From an uncultured Lentisphaerota bacterium (GTDB lineage Bacteria; Verrucomicrobiota; Kiritimatiellia; CAIQIC01), in the NCBI GenBank assembly GCA_903896925.1, contig CAITZM010000018.1, positions 1 through 64,000 on the forward strand: 64,000 bases of DNA. Reading direction: 5' to 3'. The notes beneath the pieces were generated by a model, which saw only the letters and a list, made by a program, of their open reading frames with translations, did no database searches and was not told the origin of the DNA. Shown here in pieces: positions 7,967 through 15,705 of this stretch (position 1 is the first letter of the stretch; each line of letters begins with the position of its first letter). Position numbers and translations under genes: made by a program.

Positions 7967-10009
7967 TCAGGGCGCGTTGCCGCTGTAAATCCTCACGGAC
8001 TCGATCAGGCCGCTGAAATGCGGCTGCGCTTTGCCCAGCACCTGGCTGCCGAGGTCGGTGCCGATCTGCAGGATGTCGTGCGGCGGCTGCGTGATGCCCT
8101 CGCGCAGCGTGGACTCGGCCTTGTCGTCGCCGGCGGCGAGCGTGATGCGCCCCGCGACCCAGCGCGCGGTGACGGTGACCCACTCGCCGGTGACCTTTTG
8201 CTTCAGCGCGACGCGGCTCGCGGTGTGGTTGGCGACGACCGTGAACACCAGCCGACCGCCGTCGAGCGAGAGGCAGTAGCCGTTGGTCTCGCCGCCGTGC
8301 GCAAGCAGGATGCCCTCGGGCGCGTCACTCTTGAAGGCAACTTCCACCGTCCAAGCGGCCACGCCGGGATTCAGGCTGTCGGACTTGGCGACGCTGATGC
8401 TGCCCGCGCCAGCGAAGCGCCGCGCCTTGTGGCCCGCGCGCCCCTCGGCAAGCGGCACGCCCTTGGCCGTGCCGTGATTCTTGAGGCTGGATGCATCCAC
8501 AACCTTGTCGCCTTCGTCGTGGTCGAAGCGGTAGTCGAGCACCCACGCGCGGAGCGGCTTGCTGTGTTCCGGCTTTTCCTTCTCTTTGGCCTGCCCAGGC
8601 TGGTCGGCGTAGTCCGGCACGCGGAAAGCAATCGCCGCCAGCTGCTTCTCGTACTCGGCCTCGAGCTGCTTGCGCAGTTCGGCCGCTTCCGGCTTGGCCC
8701 ACAGGTTGTTCATTTCGAACGGATCGGCGGCAAGGTCGAACAGCTCGGTCCACTCGGCGTGGCCGGGATAGCGCACCAGCTTGGCCGTATCGGTCCGCAC
8801 GGCGGTGATGAACGGCGTGCCAAAGCCGCGCTCGTAGAAATAGGCATAAAAGAACGCCTTGCGCCAGTCGGCGCCGGCCTGCTGTTCCACCAGCGGCCGC
8901 CAGCTGCGGCCGTGCATCGCCGGCGGCACCGCCACGCCCGCGAGGTCGAGGAACGTCGGCGCCAGGTCCACGTTCAGCACCATGCGATCCAAGGTCTGCC
9001 CGCCGCGCACACGCCGCGGATAGCGCAACAGCATCGGGATGCGCAGGCTCTCGTCGTAGGCCGACCGCTTGTCGCCGAGCCGGTGTTCGCCGAGGTAGTA
9101 GCCGTTGTCGCCCGCGAAGACGACCACCGTGTCCTCCGCCAGGCCGAGTTCGTCGAGCGTCTTGAGCAGCCGTCCCAGGTTGTCGTCGGCGGCGGTCACG
9201 CAGCGGAAGTACCCTAGGTTGACCTTGACCGCGCCATCGGTGTCCGTGGTCGCCACGGCTTTCTTCGCCGGTTTGGAGGCGTCGTGATAGATCGCCGTCG
9301 TGGCGAGGTTCGGCACCGGCCGCGCGGTTTCGCCTTCGTAGTCCTGCTCGCGGCGCGCCGGCGGCGTGAACGGCCCGTGTGTGGCCTTGAAACCCACGCA
9401 CAGCAGGAACGGCTTGTCCTTGTTCCTCTTCAGAAAATCGATGGCGTAGTCGGTGCCGACATCGTCCACCCAGCCGGTGCTCGGCTTCGTCTCGCCGTTG
9501 ACCACGATCGGACAGTCGAAATACTTGCCCTGCCCGAGGAAGCTGGCGGCGAAGTCGAAGCCCGGCCGCTCCACCTGCGAACCCATGTGCCACTTGCCAA
9601 CATAGCCCGTCACATAGCCCGCGGCGCGCAGCTGCGAGGCGTGCGTCACGTTCGTCAGCGGAAAGGGCGTGTGGTTGTTGGTGACGCCATTGACGTGGCC
9701 GTAGCAGCCCGTGAGGAACGTCGCGCGGCTCGGAGCGCACAGCGAGTTCACGACGAACGCATTGCGGAAGCGGACGCCTTCCGCCGCGATGCGGTCCATG
9801 TTCGGCGTCTTGAGCCACGGGAACCGCGCCTTGTCACCCTGCTCCTTCTGGACGCAGCTCATGATGTCCCAGCGCTGGTCATCGGTGTAGACGAAGAGGA
9901 AGTTCGGCCGCCGCCCCTCGCCCGCGCGCGCCAGCGACGGCACCGCCACCGCCGCCACACCCAGCGCAGCCCGCTTCAGGAAATCGCGTCGTTGCATGGT
10001 TGCTTTCAT
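7967..10009 (-). CDS. Sulfatase with C-terminal LamG-like domain
   Basis: This 680-residue Tat-exported enzyme starts at 10009 (MKATMQRRDFLKRAAL), where the ATG overlaps the TGA of the upstream sulfatase (ATGA). The sulfatase domain (about 35-500) has FVYTDDQRW, the formylglycine motif C91-A-P-S-R95, VGKWHMG and GDNGYY, and resembles iduronate-2-sulfatase or choline-sulfatase-like branches. After a Lys/Glu linker, residues from about 505 form a concanavalin-like LamG/laminin-G-type domain (VLDYRFDHDEGDKVVD ... GLIESVRIYSG), a likely carbohydrate-binding or spacer module. The open frame extends upstream to 10294, but that part is inside the neighbouring gene. It is the longest sulfatase of the window because of the added module. 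Confidence 0.93.
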   Translation of the reverse strand: MKATMQRRDFLKRAALGVAAVAVPSLARAGEGRRPNFLFVYTDDQRWDIMSCVQKEQGDKARFPWLKTPNMDRIAAEGVRFRNAFVVNSLCAPSRATFLTGCYGHVNGVTNNHTPFPLTNVTHASQLRAAGYVTGYVGKWHMGSQVERPGFDFAASFLGQGKYFDCPIVVNGETKPSTGWVDDVGTDYAIDFLKRNKDKPFLLCVGFKATHGPFTPPARREQDYEGETARPVPNLATTAIYHDASKPAKKAVATTDTDGAVKVNLGYFRCVTAADDNLGRLLKTLDELGLAEDTVVVFAGDNGYYLGEHRLGDKRSAYDESLRIPMLLRYPRRVRGGQTLDRMVLNVDLAPTFLDLAGVAVPPAMHGRSWRPLVEQQAGADWRKAFFYAYFYERGFGTPFITAVRTDTAKLVRYPGHAEWTELFDLAADPFEMNNLWAKPEAAELRKQLEAEYEKQLAAIAFRVPDYADQPGQAKEKEKPEHSKPLRAWVLDYRFDHDEGDKVVDASSLKNHGTAKGVPLAEGRAGHKARRFAGAGSISVAKSDSLNPGVAAWTVEVAFKSDAPEGILLAHGGETNGYCLSLDGGRLVFTVVANHTASRVALKQKVTGEWVTVTARWVAGRITLAAGDDKAESTLREGITQPPHDILQIGTDLGSQVLGKAQPHFSGLIESVRIYSGNAP

Positions 10010-11508
10010 TTCGTCCCTTTTTTCTGCACGGCCGGATACGGACACCCGGCGCTCAGTTTCTTTCCATCGGAAAAACCTTCGGGCCGGCCGGCCAGCCGCT
10101 GCACGAGGCGCTGCCGCCACGGCTCCACCGCGGCCGTCCTGGCGAGATCGCGTTCCTCGCGCGGGTCCTGCTCGAGGTCGAACAGTTGCTCGGCGCCATC
10201 CTCCGGCCTCCAGATGTATTTGAAGCGCCCGTCCGTGAGCGCATGAAACGCCTGGGCCTTGCTGTAGCAGGGCGCATGCTCGAAGTGCAGCCACGCGCGC
10301 GCCACGCCCGCTTCGCCGCGCAGCACCGGTCCCAGATTGAGGCCATCGACGCCCTGCGGGATCTTGACATGCGCCAGCGCCAGCAGCGTCGGCAGGAGGT
10401 CTTCCAGGCAGACCGGCTGGCCGTTGCGTCCGCCAGCTTTGATACCCAGCGCGGGCGATCCGGTGATGATGAACGGGATGTTGGCGGAGCCCTCATAGGG
10501 CTCGCATTTGCGGAAGTAGCCGTGATCGCCCAGCAGCTCGCCGTGATCGGAAGTGACCACAATGACCCACGCCCTACCGGCCTGCTCGCTGCGCGCCTTG
10601 AACTCGGCGACCAGCGGGCCGACCTGCTCATCCAGGTGCTCGATCAAGCCGAAGTACCCGGCCTGTGCGCGGCGCAGTGTCTCGCCTTCCAGCAGCACAC
10701 GATGCCCGCCCTTGTCGCCCGCCTGTGTGAGCGCCGCCCAATTCACCCAGTCGCCATGCGCGGGCGGCGGCAGCGTTTTCTTCAGGTAGGACTCGAAATA
10801 TTTCGTCGGCGGGAACAGCGGCGGATGCGGCGCGTAGAACGATGTCGTCAGGAAGAGCGGCTGACCGGCCGGCGTCGCCGCCACCACCTGCCGGGACTGC
10901 TGAACGATCCACGCGGTGGGATGCCACTCCTCGGCATACGGCCACGGCGCGGCGGGCCACAGGTTGCAATTCAACTGCAACTGGCCGATCACCTTCCGGA
11001 TACCGCCGGATTCGGGTACGGCCTTCTTCAGGGCATTGTCGTAATCGTCGTCGCCGACATAGGTCGAGCCCAGGATCTGCTTCTGGTAACCGCAGGTGCC
11101 GCTCTTCGGACCCTGGTGCATGTTGCGGCCGACCAGAATCGTCGCGTAGCCGGCTTCGGCCAGCGCGCACGGCAGCGTCGGCGTCGTGATCGGCGGCGCG
11201 GCAAAGCCTACCGACCCGCTGGTCTGCGGCGCCAGTCCGGTCAGCAGCGCGAAGCGCGCCGGGATGCACGAGGGCACGGTGGCATAGGCGCGCCGGAACA
11301 GCATCCCCTGCTGCGCGAGCGCGTCGAACTGCGGCGTGCGGATGACCGGATGCGAGAGCGACGAAAGACAATCACCCCGCATCTGGTCCGGCATGAGCAG
11401 CAGGATGTCCGGCTGCGCCGCGGCGCCCGCGGCCGCCGGCAGCCACGCCACCGCCGCAGCACCGAGCCCGGCCTGACGCAAGAAATCCCGCCGTGATGTC
11501 GCCCGCAT
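10006..11508 (-). CDS. Sulfatase, first gene of a five-sulfatase run
   Basis: This 500-residue Tat-exported sulfatase (MRATSRRDFLRQAGLG) has metal-site ILLLMPDQMRGD, formylglycine motif C81-I-P-A-R85 and the segment VGRNMHQGP in place of GKWHxG, followed by TSDHGELLGDHG. The DQMR and DHGE features are typical of the choline-sulfatase/phosphonate-monoester-hydrolase-like branch. It is followed by the next sulfatase with an ATGA overlap. The 216-bp gap upstream holds a candidate promoter at 11565-11573. The in-frame extension to 11562 lacks any leader feature and is rejected. Confidence 0.93.
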   Translation of the reverse strand: MRATSRRDFLRQAGLGAAAVAWLPAAAGAAAQPDILLLMPDQMRGDCLSSLSHPVIRTPQFDALAQQGMLFRRAYATVPSCIPARFALLTGLAPQTSGSVGFAAPPITTPTLPCALAEAGYATILVGRNMHQGPKSGTCGYQKQILGSTYVGDDDYDNALKKAVPESGGIRKVIGQLQLNCNLWPAAPWPYAEEWHPTAWIVQQSRQVVAATPAGQPLFLTTSFYAPHPPLFPPTKYFESYLKKTLPPPAHGDWVNWAALTQAGDKGGHRVLLEGETLRRAQAGYFGLIEHLDEQVGPLVAEFKARSEQAGRAWVIVVTSDHGELLGDHGYFRKCEPYEGSANIPFIITGSPALGIKAGGRNGQPVCLEDLLPTLLALAHVKIPQGVDGLNLGPVLRGEAGVARAWLHFEHAPCYSKAQAFHALTDGRFKYIWRPEDGAEQLFDLEQDPREERDLARTAAVEPWRQRLVQRLAGRPEGFSDGKKLSAGCPYPAVQKKGTK

Positions 11509-11564
11509 AGAATGAATCCCGAAGCCACAACGCCGCTCCCTAACCCAACGGCCAGCCCGCACAG

Positions 11565-11573
11565 TTTATTGCA
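11565..11573 (-). promoter_or_regulatory. Candidate promoter motif TGCAATAAA
   Basis: Minus-strand TGCAATAAACTGTGCG lies 57 nt upstream of the first gene of the five-sulfatase run. The same motif with the same downstream CTGT bases occurs at similar distances ahead of genes at 56211 and 62998, and a weaker form ahead of 20716. It resembles an extended -10 (TGnTATAAT). No clear -35 is seen. Confidence 0.4.
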
Positions 11574-11724
11574 CTTCGCCACACCACAACCCCGCCGCCC
11601 GCGCCGCGGAAATACATGACGGACAAAACCGCGGGACATTCGCTCCGTTGCCGCAACGTTTGAAGGCACCGATCTGCAGATTTCTCGCGTGAGCCGGTGA
11701 CATGATTGGTCGGGCATCGCACAC

Positions 11725-12198
11725 TCATTGAGGATCGGGCATGGGGACGTTGGGTGCGACGTATGTGCAAGTGGTCAACTCTGGCGGAATAGTCGTGGCC
11801 TCACCGATGATGACCTGAGCGCCATAAGTTGCCGTCGTTCCTCTGATGCCAAGCTTACCGGCGAAATTCACGTAATAGGATATACCTGCTTCAACAGACA
11901 ATATCGCCGTCTTGCTCAATGGCGGATTGTTCAGGAAGCCCCAATCGGTTTTGATCGCATAGGTTCCCGGCTTTAACCTCAAAACCGTATAACTATCCGT
12001 TGGCAAGGCTGCAACTGCGACGTCTCTGACTTTGATATCTGGCTTAAGCATAACCGGCGGAGTGTGGAGTCGGTAGACATAGACAACCGCCATATCAGGC
12101 GGGCATTCCACCACAGAAAACCCTGGCCCGGTTGGAACTGACGCGCACCCCGCCAAGCAGCCAAGCAGTGCGAGCAAAACGCATCGCGAGGTCAGCAT
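11725..12198 (-). CDS. DUF2846-like lipoprotein
   Basis: This 157-residue product has a lipoprotein signal peptide (MLTSRCVLLALLGCLAGC) with lipobox LAGC, so it should be lipidated at Cys18 and membrane-anchored. The mature part contains AVVYVYRLHTPP, a PTDSYTVLRLKPGTYAIKT block and VEAGISYYVNF, a pattern like DUF2846-type small lipoproteins. It lies alone between two sulfatase operons with its own gaps of 216 and 393 bp, so it is probably a separate unit. The function is unknown. Confidence 0.8.
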   Translation of the reverse strand: MLTSRCVLLALLGCLAGCASVPTGPGFSVVECPPDMAVVYVYRLHTPPVMLKPDIKVRDVAVAALPTDSYTVLRLKPGTYAIKTDWGFLNNPPLSKTAILSVEAGISYYVNFAGKLGIRGTTATYGAQVIIGEATTIPPELTTCTYVAPNVPMPDPQ

Positions 12199-12419
12199 AT
12201 AGAGGCCCGAGAGTATGTATTGAACTTACTTTTCACTCGTGTTTGCCCTCCGGGACACACGCCCGTCGATGATGCAGGCCAGCCGCTGCTGTCTCTCCAC
12301 TTCATCTTTCAAGCCTCGCAACGGTGCGCAGGGTAGCTGCGGGATTTGGGCTTGTCCAGCCACGACTGCGGGTTTGGGCTGGCGGTTGTTCCAGCCGCGG
12401 CCGCTGTTGGGGACCGGCA

Positions 12420-12499
12420 TTCACCGCCAAGATGCCAAGAGCGCCAGGCGGCGGCGGAGTCTTCTCCAATCTTGGCGTTCTTGGCGTCTTGGCGGTGAA
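12420..12499. repeat. Inverted pair of CGCCAAG-type repeats
   Basis: The left arm (12420-12447) and right arm (12470-12499) form an approximately 28-bp inverted repeat with two G/T-compatible mismatches. Each arm is built of CGCCAAGA units repeated every 9 bp. Related sequence is at 51966-51994. Dispersed repeats of this type are seen in many bacterial genomes and are often mistranslated as HRQDAKNAK. Confidence 0.75.
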
Positions 12500-12502
12500 A
12501 CA

Positions 12503-12549
12503 TTTCCAAGGCTTGGAAAAATACGCATTCCGGTTTCCAATCCTTGGAA
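12503..12549. repeat. Bipartite TTCC-GGAA element, full copy
   Basis: The first palindrome TTTCCAAGGCTTGGAAA and the second TTCCAATCCTTGGAA are separated by a 16-nt spacer. It is one of five full bipartite copies in the window (12503, 28969, 37079, 40979, 45336). Confidence 0.8.
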
Positions 12550-12591
12550 GAGGGCACCACTGAGGTTATTTTCGCTATCGTGCGCCGCGGC

Positions 12592-14172
12592 CTATTCGCC
12601 GTCGCTGGCGGCTTTGTTTTTCTTGCCGCCTTTTTTGCCTTTGCCGACCTTGCCTTTGCCCTCGCCGCGGGCGGAGCCGGCGCGGCAACGCTTTTCGGTT
12701 TCGTCGGGATGCTCGCGCAAGTCCTTGAGCAGCGCGGCGTGCAGCGCAGCAACTTTGTCGGCGTGCGCCGGGTCGCCGGCGAGGTTCTTCAATTCGCCGG
12801 GATCGGCCTGCAGGTCGTAGAGCTCGCGCTGCGCGGGATGCTGCTCGTCGGCCGGCGTGTGATAGACGTACTTGAAATGGCCCTGGCGGATCATGACGTA
12901 GCCGGAGGCGATGTTGTGCGCGTAATACTCGGTGATGGCGGTGTCCTTCCACGACGCGTCGGCGCGGTCGAGCCAGCCGAGCATCGAGGTGCCGTCCCAG
13001 TTCACAGGCGCGGCGCCGCCGCCGGCCTCGACGATGGTGCGGGCGACATCCACCAGCGAGCACGCGCCGGCGCGACGCGCGCCACCGGGCCAGCGACGCG
13101 GCCAGTGGACGATCAGCGGGATGCGCGCGGCGGTGTCGAAGACGCAGTTCTTCCACCACAGACCGTGCTCGCCCATGTTCTCGCCGTGGTCGGTGGTGTA
13201 AATGATGATGGTGTTCGCCGCGTGTGGGCTGGCGCGCAATGCGGCGAGCACCTGCCCGATCTGCGCGTCCACCCACTCGGTCAAACCGTAGTACAGCTCG
13301 CGGCCTTTCTTCACGGTCTCCGGCGGGACGTGTTCCATCTGGAAGCCGGCGCGCAGGTGCTTGTAGTTCAGCGGCAGCTTGTCGAGGTAACCCTCCGGTA
13401 TGGTCGGCATGGGGACGCGCCCCTCGTAGTGCTGCCAATATTCCTGCGGCACGATCAGTGGGAAGTGCGGTGCGAGGTAGCCAACCGTCAGGAAGAACGG
13501 CTTCGCGCCTGCAGGGCGGCTCTTCAGGAAATTCACCGAGCCTTCCGTCACCGCGGTGTCGTGCTGGAGGATGCCCGACTTGTTGCCGGTGTGGAACTCG
13601 GTGAAACGCTCGGAGAGCCCCTGGCCGGGCAGGTCATCGGGCTCGCGGCGGCCGACGTGGCCGGTCTTCACGCTTTTGTTGAAGTTGCCGCCGAGGTCCG
13701 TGTAACCGTAGCGGCGGTCGGCGGCGAGATGCATCTTGCCGCACAGGAACGATTCGTAGCCCGCGGCGTTCAGCAGGCTGGGCACGGCGGGGATGTCGGC
13801 GCGCGGCAGCTCGCAGGTGTTGTTCCAGACGCCGGTGCGGCTGACGTACTGCCCGGAGAGGAACGACTCGCGCGACGGCACACAGAGCGGCGAGTTGCAG
13901 TAGCACGCATCGAAGCTGATGCCGCCCGCGGCGAGCGCGTCGAGATGCGGCGTGCGGATGATTTTGTTCCCGTTCGCGCCGAGCACGGTCGCGTTGTGCT
14001 CATCGGACATGATGAACAGGATGTTGGGCCTGCCCTGACCCGTGGTGAGCGCAGCCGAGCCAGCGGAGTCAAAGGGTTTGCCCGCCTCCGCTCCTGCGAT
14101 CACCCTTGGGAAACCCAGCGCGGCGCCGGCCGCGCCCACGCCCGCAAGCTTCAGAAATTCACGTCGTTGCAT
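12592..14172 (-). CDS. Sulfatase with lysine-rich tail
   Basis: This 526-residue Tat-exported sulfatase (MQRREFLKLAGVGAAG) has ILFIMSDEHN, the formylglycine motif C97-V-P-S-R101, CGKMHLAAD and TTDHGENMGEHG. The GKMH and DHGENMGEHG features resemble the choline-sulfatase-like branch. Residues about 33-50 (DSAGSAALTTGQGRPN) are encoded by a 55-bp DNA repeat also found in the sulfatase at 61520. The tail is strongly basic (GKGKVGKGKKGGKKNK), which may bind polyanionic glycan or the cell surface. It starts 17 nt after the upstream sulfatase's stop with AAGGA upstream, and ends the second operon-like run. Confidence 0.93.
   Translation of the reverse strand: MQRREFLKLAGVGAAGAALGFPRVIAGAEAGKPFDSAGSAALTTGQGRPNILFIMSDEHNATVLGANGNKIIRTPHLDALAAGGISFDACYCNSPLCVPSRESFLSGQYVSRTGVWNNTCELPRADIPAVPSLLNAAGYESFLCGKMHLAADRRYGYTDLGGNFNKSVKTGHVGRREPDDLPGQGLSERFTEFHTGNKSGILQHDTAVTEGSVNFLKSRPAGAKPFFLTVGYLAPHFPLIVPQEYWQHYEGRVPMPTIPEGYLDKLPLNYKHLRAGFQMEHVPPETVKKGRELYYGLTEWVDAQIGQVLAALRASPHAANTIIIYTTDHGENMGEHGLWWKNCVFDTAARIPLIVHWPRRWPGGARRAGACSLVDVARTIVEAGGGAAPVNWDGTSMLGWLDRADASWKDTAITEYYAHNIASGYVMIRQGHFKYVYHTPADEQHPAQRELYDLQADPGELKNLAGDPAHADKVAALHAALLKDLREHPDETEKRCRAGSARGEGKGKVGKGKKGGKKNKAASDGE
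14021..14075. repeat. 55-bp repeat inside a sulfatase gene, copy 1
   Basis: This matches 62793-62847 with six mismatches, including the conserved GGTGAGCGCAG and CCAGCGGAGTC blocks. It encodes the linker between the Tat leader and the sulfatase domain. The outer bases also encode the conserved GRPNIL start of the domain, so part of the match reflects protein homology; the linker part does not. Confidence 0.7.
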
Positions 14173-14189
14173 GATCAGGTTTCCTTCTG

Positions 14190-15674
14190 TTATACGCGGC
14201 TGCGTCCCTTGGTTTTGATCTGCTCCAACATATCGCTCAACCGTTTGACGACTTCAGGATTTTGATCCCATACATTCGTGGCCTCCGCCGGATCCTTGGC
14301 GAGGTTGTAGAGCTGGTTCTTGTTTTCCAGATCGGGCCTGGCCTTCTTGGCGCCCGGCTGCGGCGGCACATCTGTCTTCGCAATCAGCTTCCAATCGCCG
14401 GAGCGGATGGCGAATACACCCGACGCGGAATCGAGCACGACGCTCTCGCGCACGCTCGCGCCCGGCGCGCCCTGCCACGCGGCGAGCGCGCTGAAGCTGT
14501 CCTCGCCCGCCTTGGCGGGCAGTTGATCGCCGAGCAGCACGGCGCACGTGGCGAGGATGTCGGTGTGGCAGAGCAGCGTGTCGCTTTGCGTGCCGGCCGG
14601 CACCTTGCCTGGCCAGCGGACGATATAGGGCACACGAAAGCCGCCCTCGTAGACACTGTGCTTGCGGCCGCGGAGCGCGCCGCAGATCGCGTGGCCGGCC
14701 TGCTTCGCCTGCCACTGCGCCGCCAGCCGCTCGTTCTCCGCCACCACGCCGCCGTTGTCGCTCGTGAACAGGATCACCGTGTTGTCGAGCACACCCGCTT
14801 TTTCGAGCGCCGCGCGCACCCAGCCGACATGCATGTCGAGTTCCTGGATGAAGTCGCCGTACGGCCCGCAGGCGCTCCGGCCGAGGCACTCCATCGCAGG
14901 CGTGATGTTGTTGTGTGTGATGTTCGTCGCGAGGTAGAGGAAGAACGGCTTGCCCTGCGCGCGCTCGATGAACTCCACCGCCTTCTTCGCGATCACGCCG
15001 GCGACGAGATCTTCCTTGTACTCGGCGTCGGGACTCCACGGCTTGATCTCGGCTCGGCCGACCATCTCCACCTTGTCGCCGGGCTTGCGGCCGACAAAGC
15101 GATGATTTTCGATGAAGATGCGCGGCGCATTGCCGACGTTCGCCGCCATGCCGTAGAAGGAGTCAAAGCCGACCTCGCACGGGCCCGGTTTCATTTCCTC
15201 CTGGCTCCAGTCGTAGCGGTAGGAAGGTTTGTCGCCCACGCCGAAGCCGAGGTGCCACTTGCCGACCGCGCCGGTCACATAGCCGTGCTTCTGGAACAGC
15301 CGCGCAAGCGTCACGCGGTCGAGATCGAACAGCAGCGGCCCGCCGGGAGCGTGCACGCCCGTGGGATGATGTCGCGGTTCGCGCCAGAAATAGCGGCCCG
15401 CCATGATGCCATAGCGCGTCGGCGAACAGACCGAGCCGGGGCAGTAGGCGTTGGTGAAGCGCCGGCCCTCCTGCGCGAGCCGGTCGATGTTCGGCGTCTT
15501 GAGCTTCGTCGCGCCGTAGCAGCCCACGTCGCCATAGCCAAGATCATCGGCGAGAATCAGGATGAAGTTCGGCTTGGCGGCTGTGGCGCAGCGGCCAAGA
15601 CCCGGGAATAGCGCGGCACCTGCCGCGCCGAAGGCGAGACGTTTCAGAAAATCACGACGAGGGATGGTTGGCAT
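14190..15674 (-). CDS. Arylsulfatase (Tat-exported)
   Basis: This 494-residue type I sulfatase has the leader MPTIPRRDFLKRLAFG, metal-site LILADDLGYGDVGCYG, formylglycine motif C83-S-P-T-R87, AVGKWHLGFG and FTSDNGG. All key residues are standard. The leader ends in FPGLGR, encoded by a degenerate form of the TTCC-GGAA palindrome. The start at 15674 has GGGAG upstream; the in-frame extension to 15704 is not needed. It lies 31 nt after the beta-helix gene and 17 nt before the next sulfatase in a continuous operon-like run. Confidence 0.95.
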   Translation of the reverse strand: MPTIPRRDFLKRLAFGAAGAALFPGLGRCATAAKPNFILILADDLGYGDVGCYGATKLKTPNIDRLAQEGRRFTNAYCPGSVCSPTRYGIMAGRYFWREPRHHPTGVHAPGGPLLFDLDRVTLARLFQKHGYVTGAVGKWHLGFGVGDKPSYRYDWSQEEMKPGPCEVGFDSFYGMAANVGNAPRIFIENHRFVGRKPGDKVEMVGRAEIKPWSPDAEYKEDLVAGVIAKKAVEFIERAQGKPFFLYLATNITHNNITPAMECLGRSACGPYGDFIQELDMHVGWVRAALEKAGVLDNTVILFTSDNGGVVAENERLAAQWQAKQAGHAICGALRGRKHSVYEGGFRVPYIVRWPGKVPAGTQSDTLLCHTDILATCAVLLGDQLPAKAGEDSFSALAAWQGAPGASVRESVVLDSASGVFAIRSGDWKLIAKTDVPPQPGAKKARPDLENKNQLYNLAKDPAEATNVWDQNPEVVKRLSDMLEQIKTKGRSRV

Positions 15675-15705
15675 GGTGTTTACTCCCGAATATCCGCATT
15701 TCATA

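Larger units (their letters stand above)
12199..12591. other. Gene-free stretch made of repeats
   Basis: No gene is seen in these 393 bp. It holds the large inverted repeat at 12420-12499 and the bipartite palindrome at 12503-12549 side by side, directly downstream of the second sulfatase operon. Either could fold in the 3' end of that operon's transcript. Confidence 0.6.

Noticed and set aside
10010-10294. Longer N-terminus for the LamG sulfatase
   Set aside because: It is inside the upstream sulfatase gene and lacks a leader; the ATGA junction at 10006-10009 gives a Tat leader directly.
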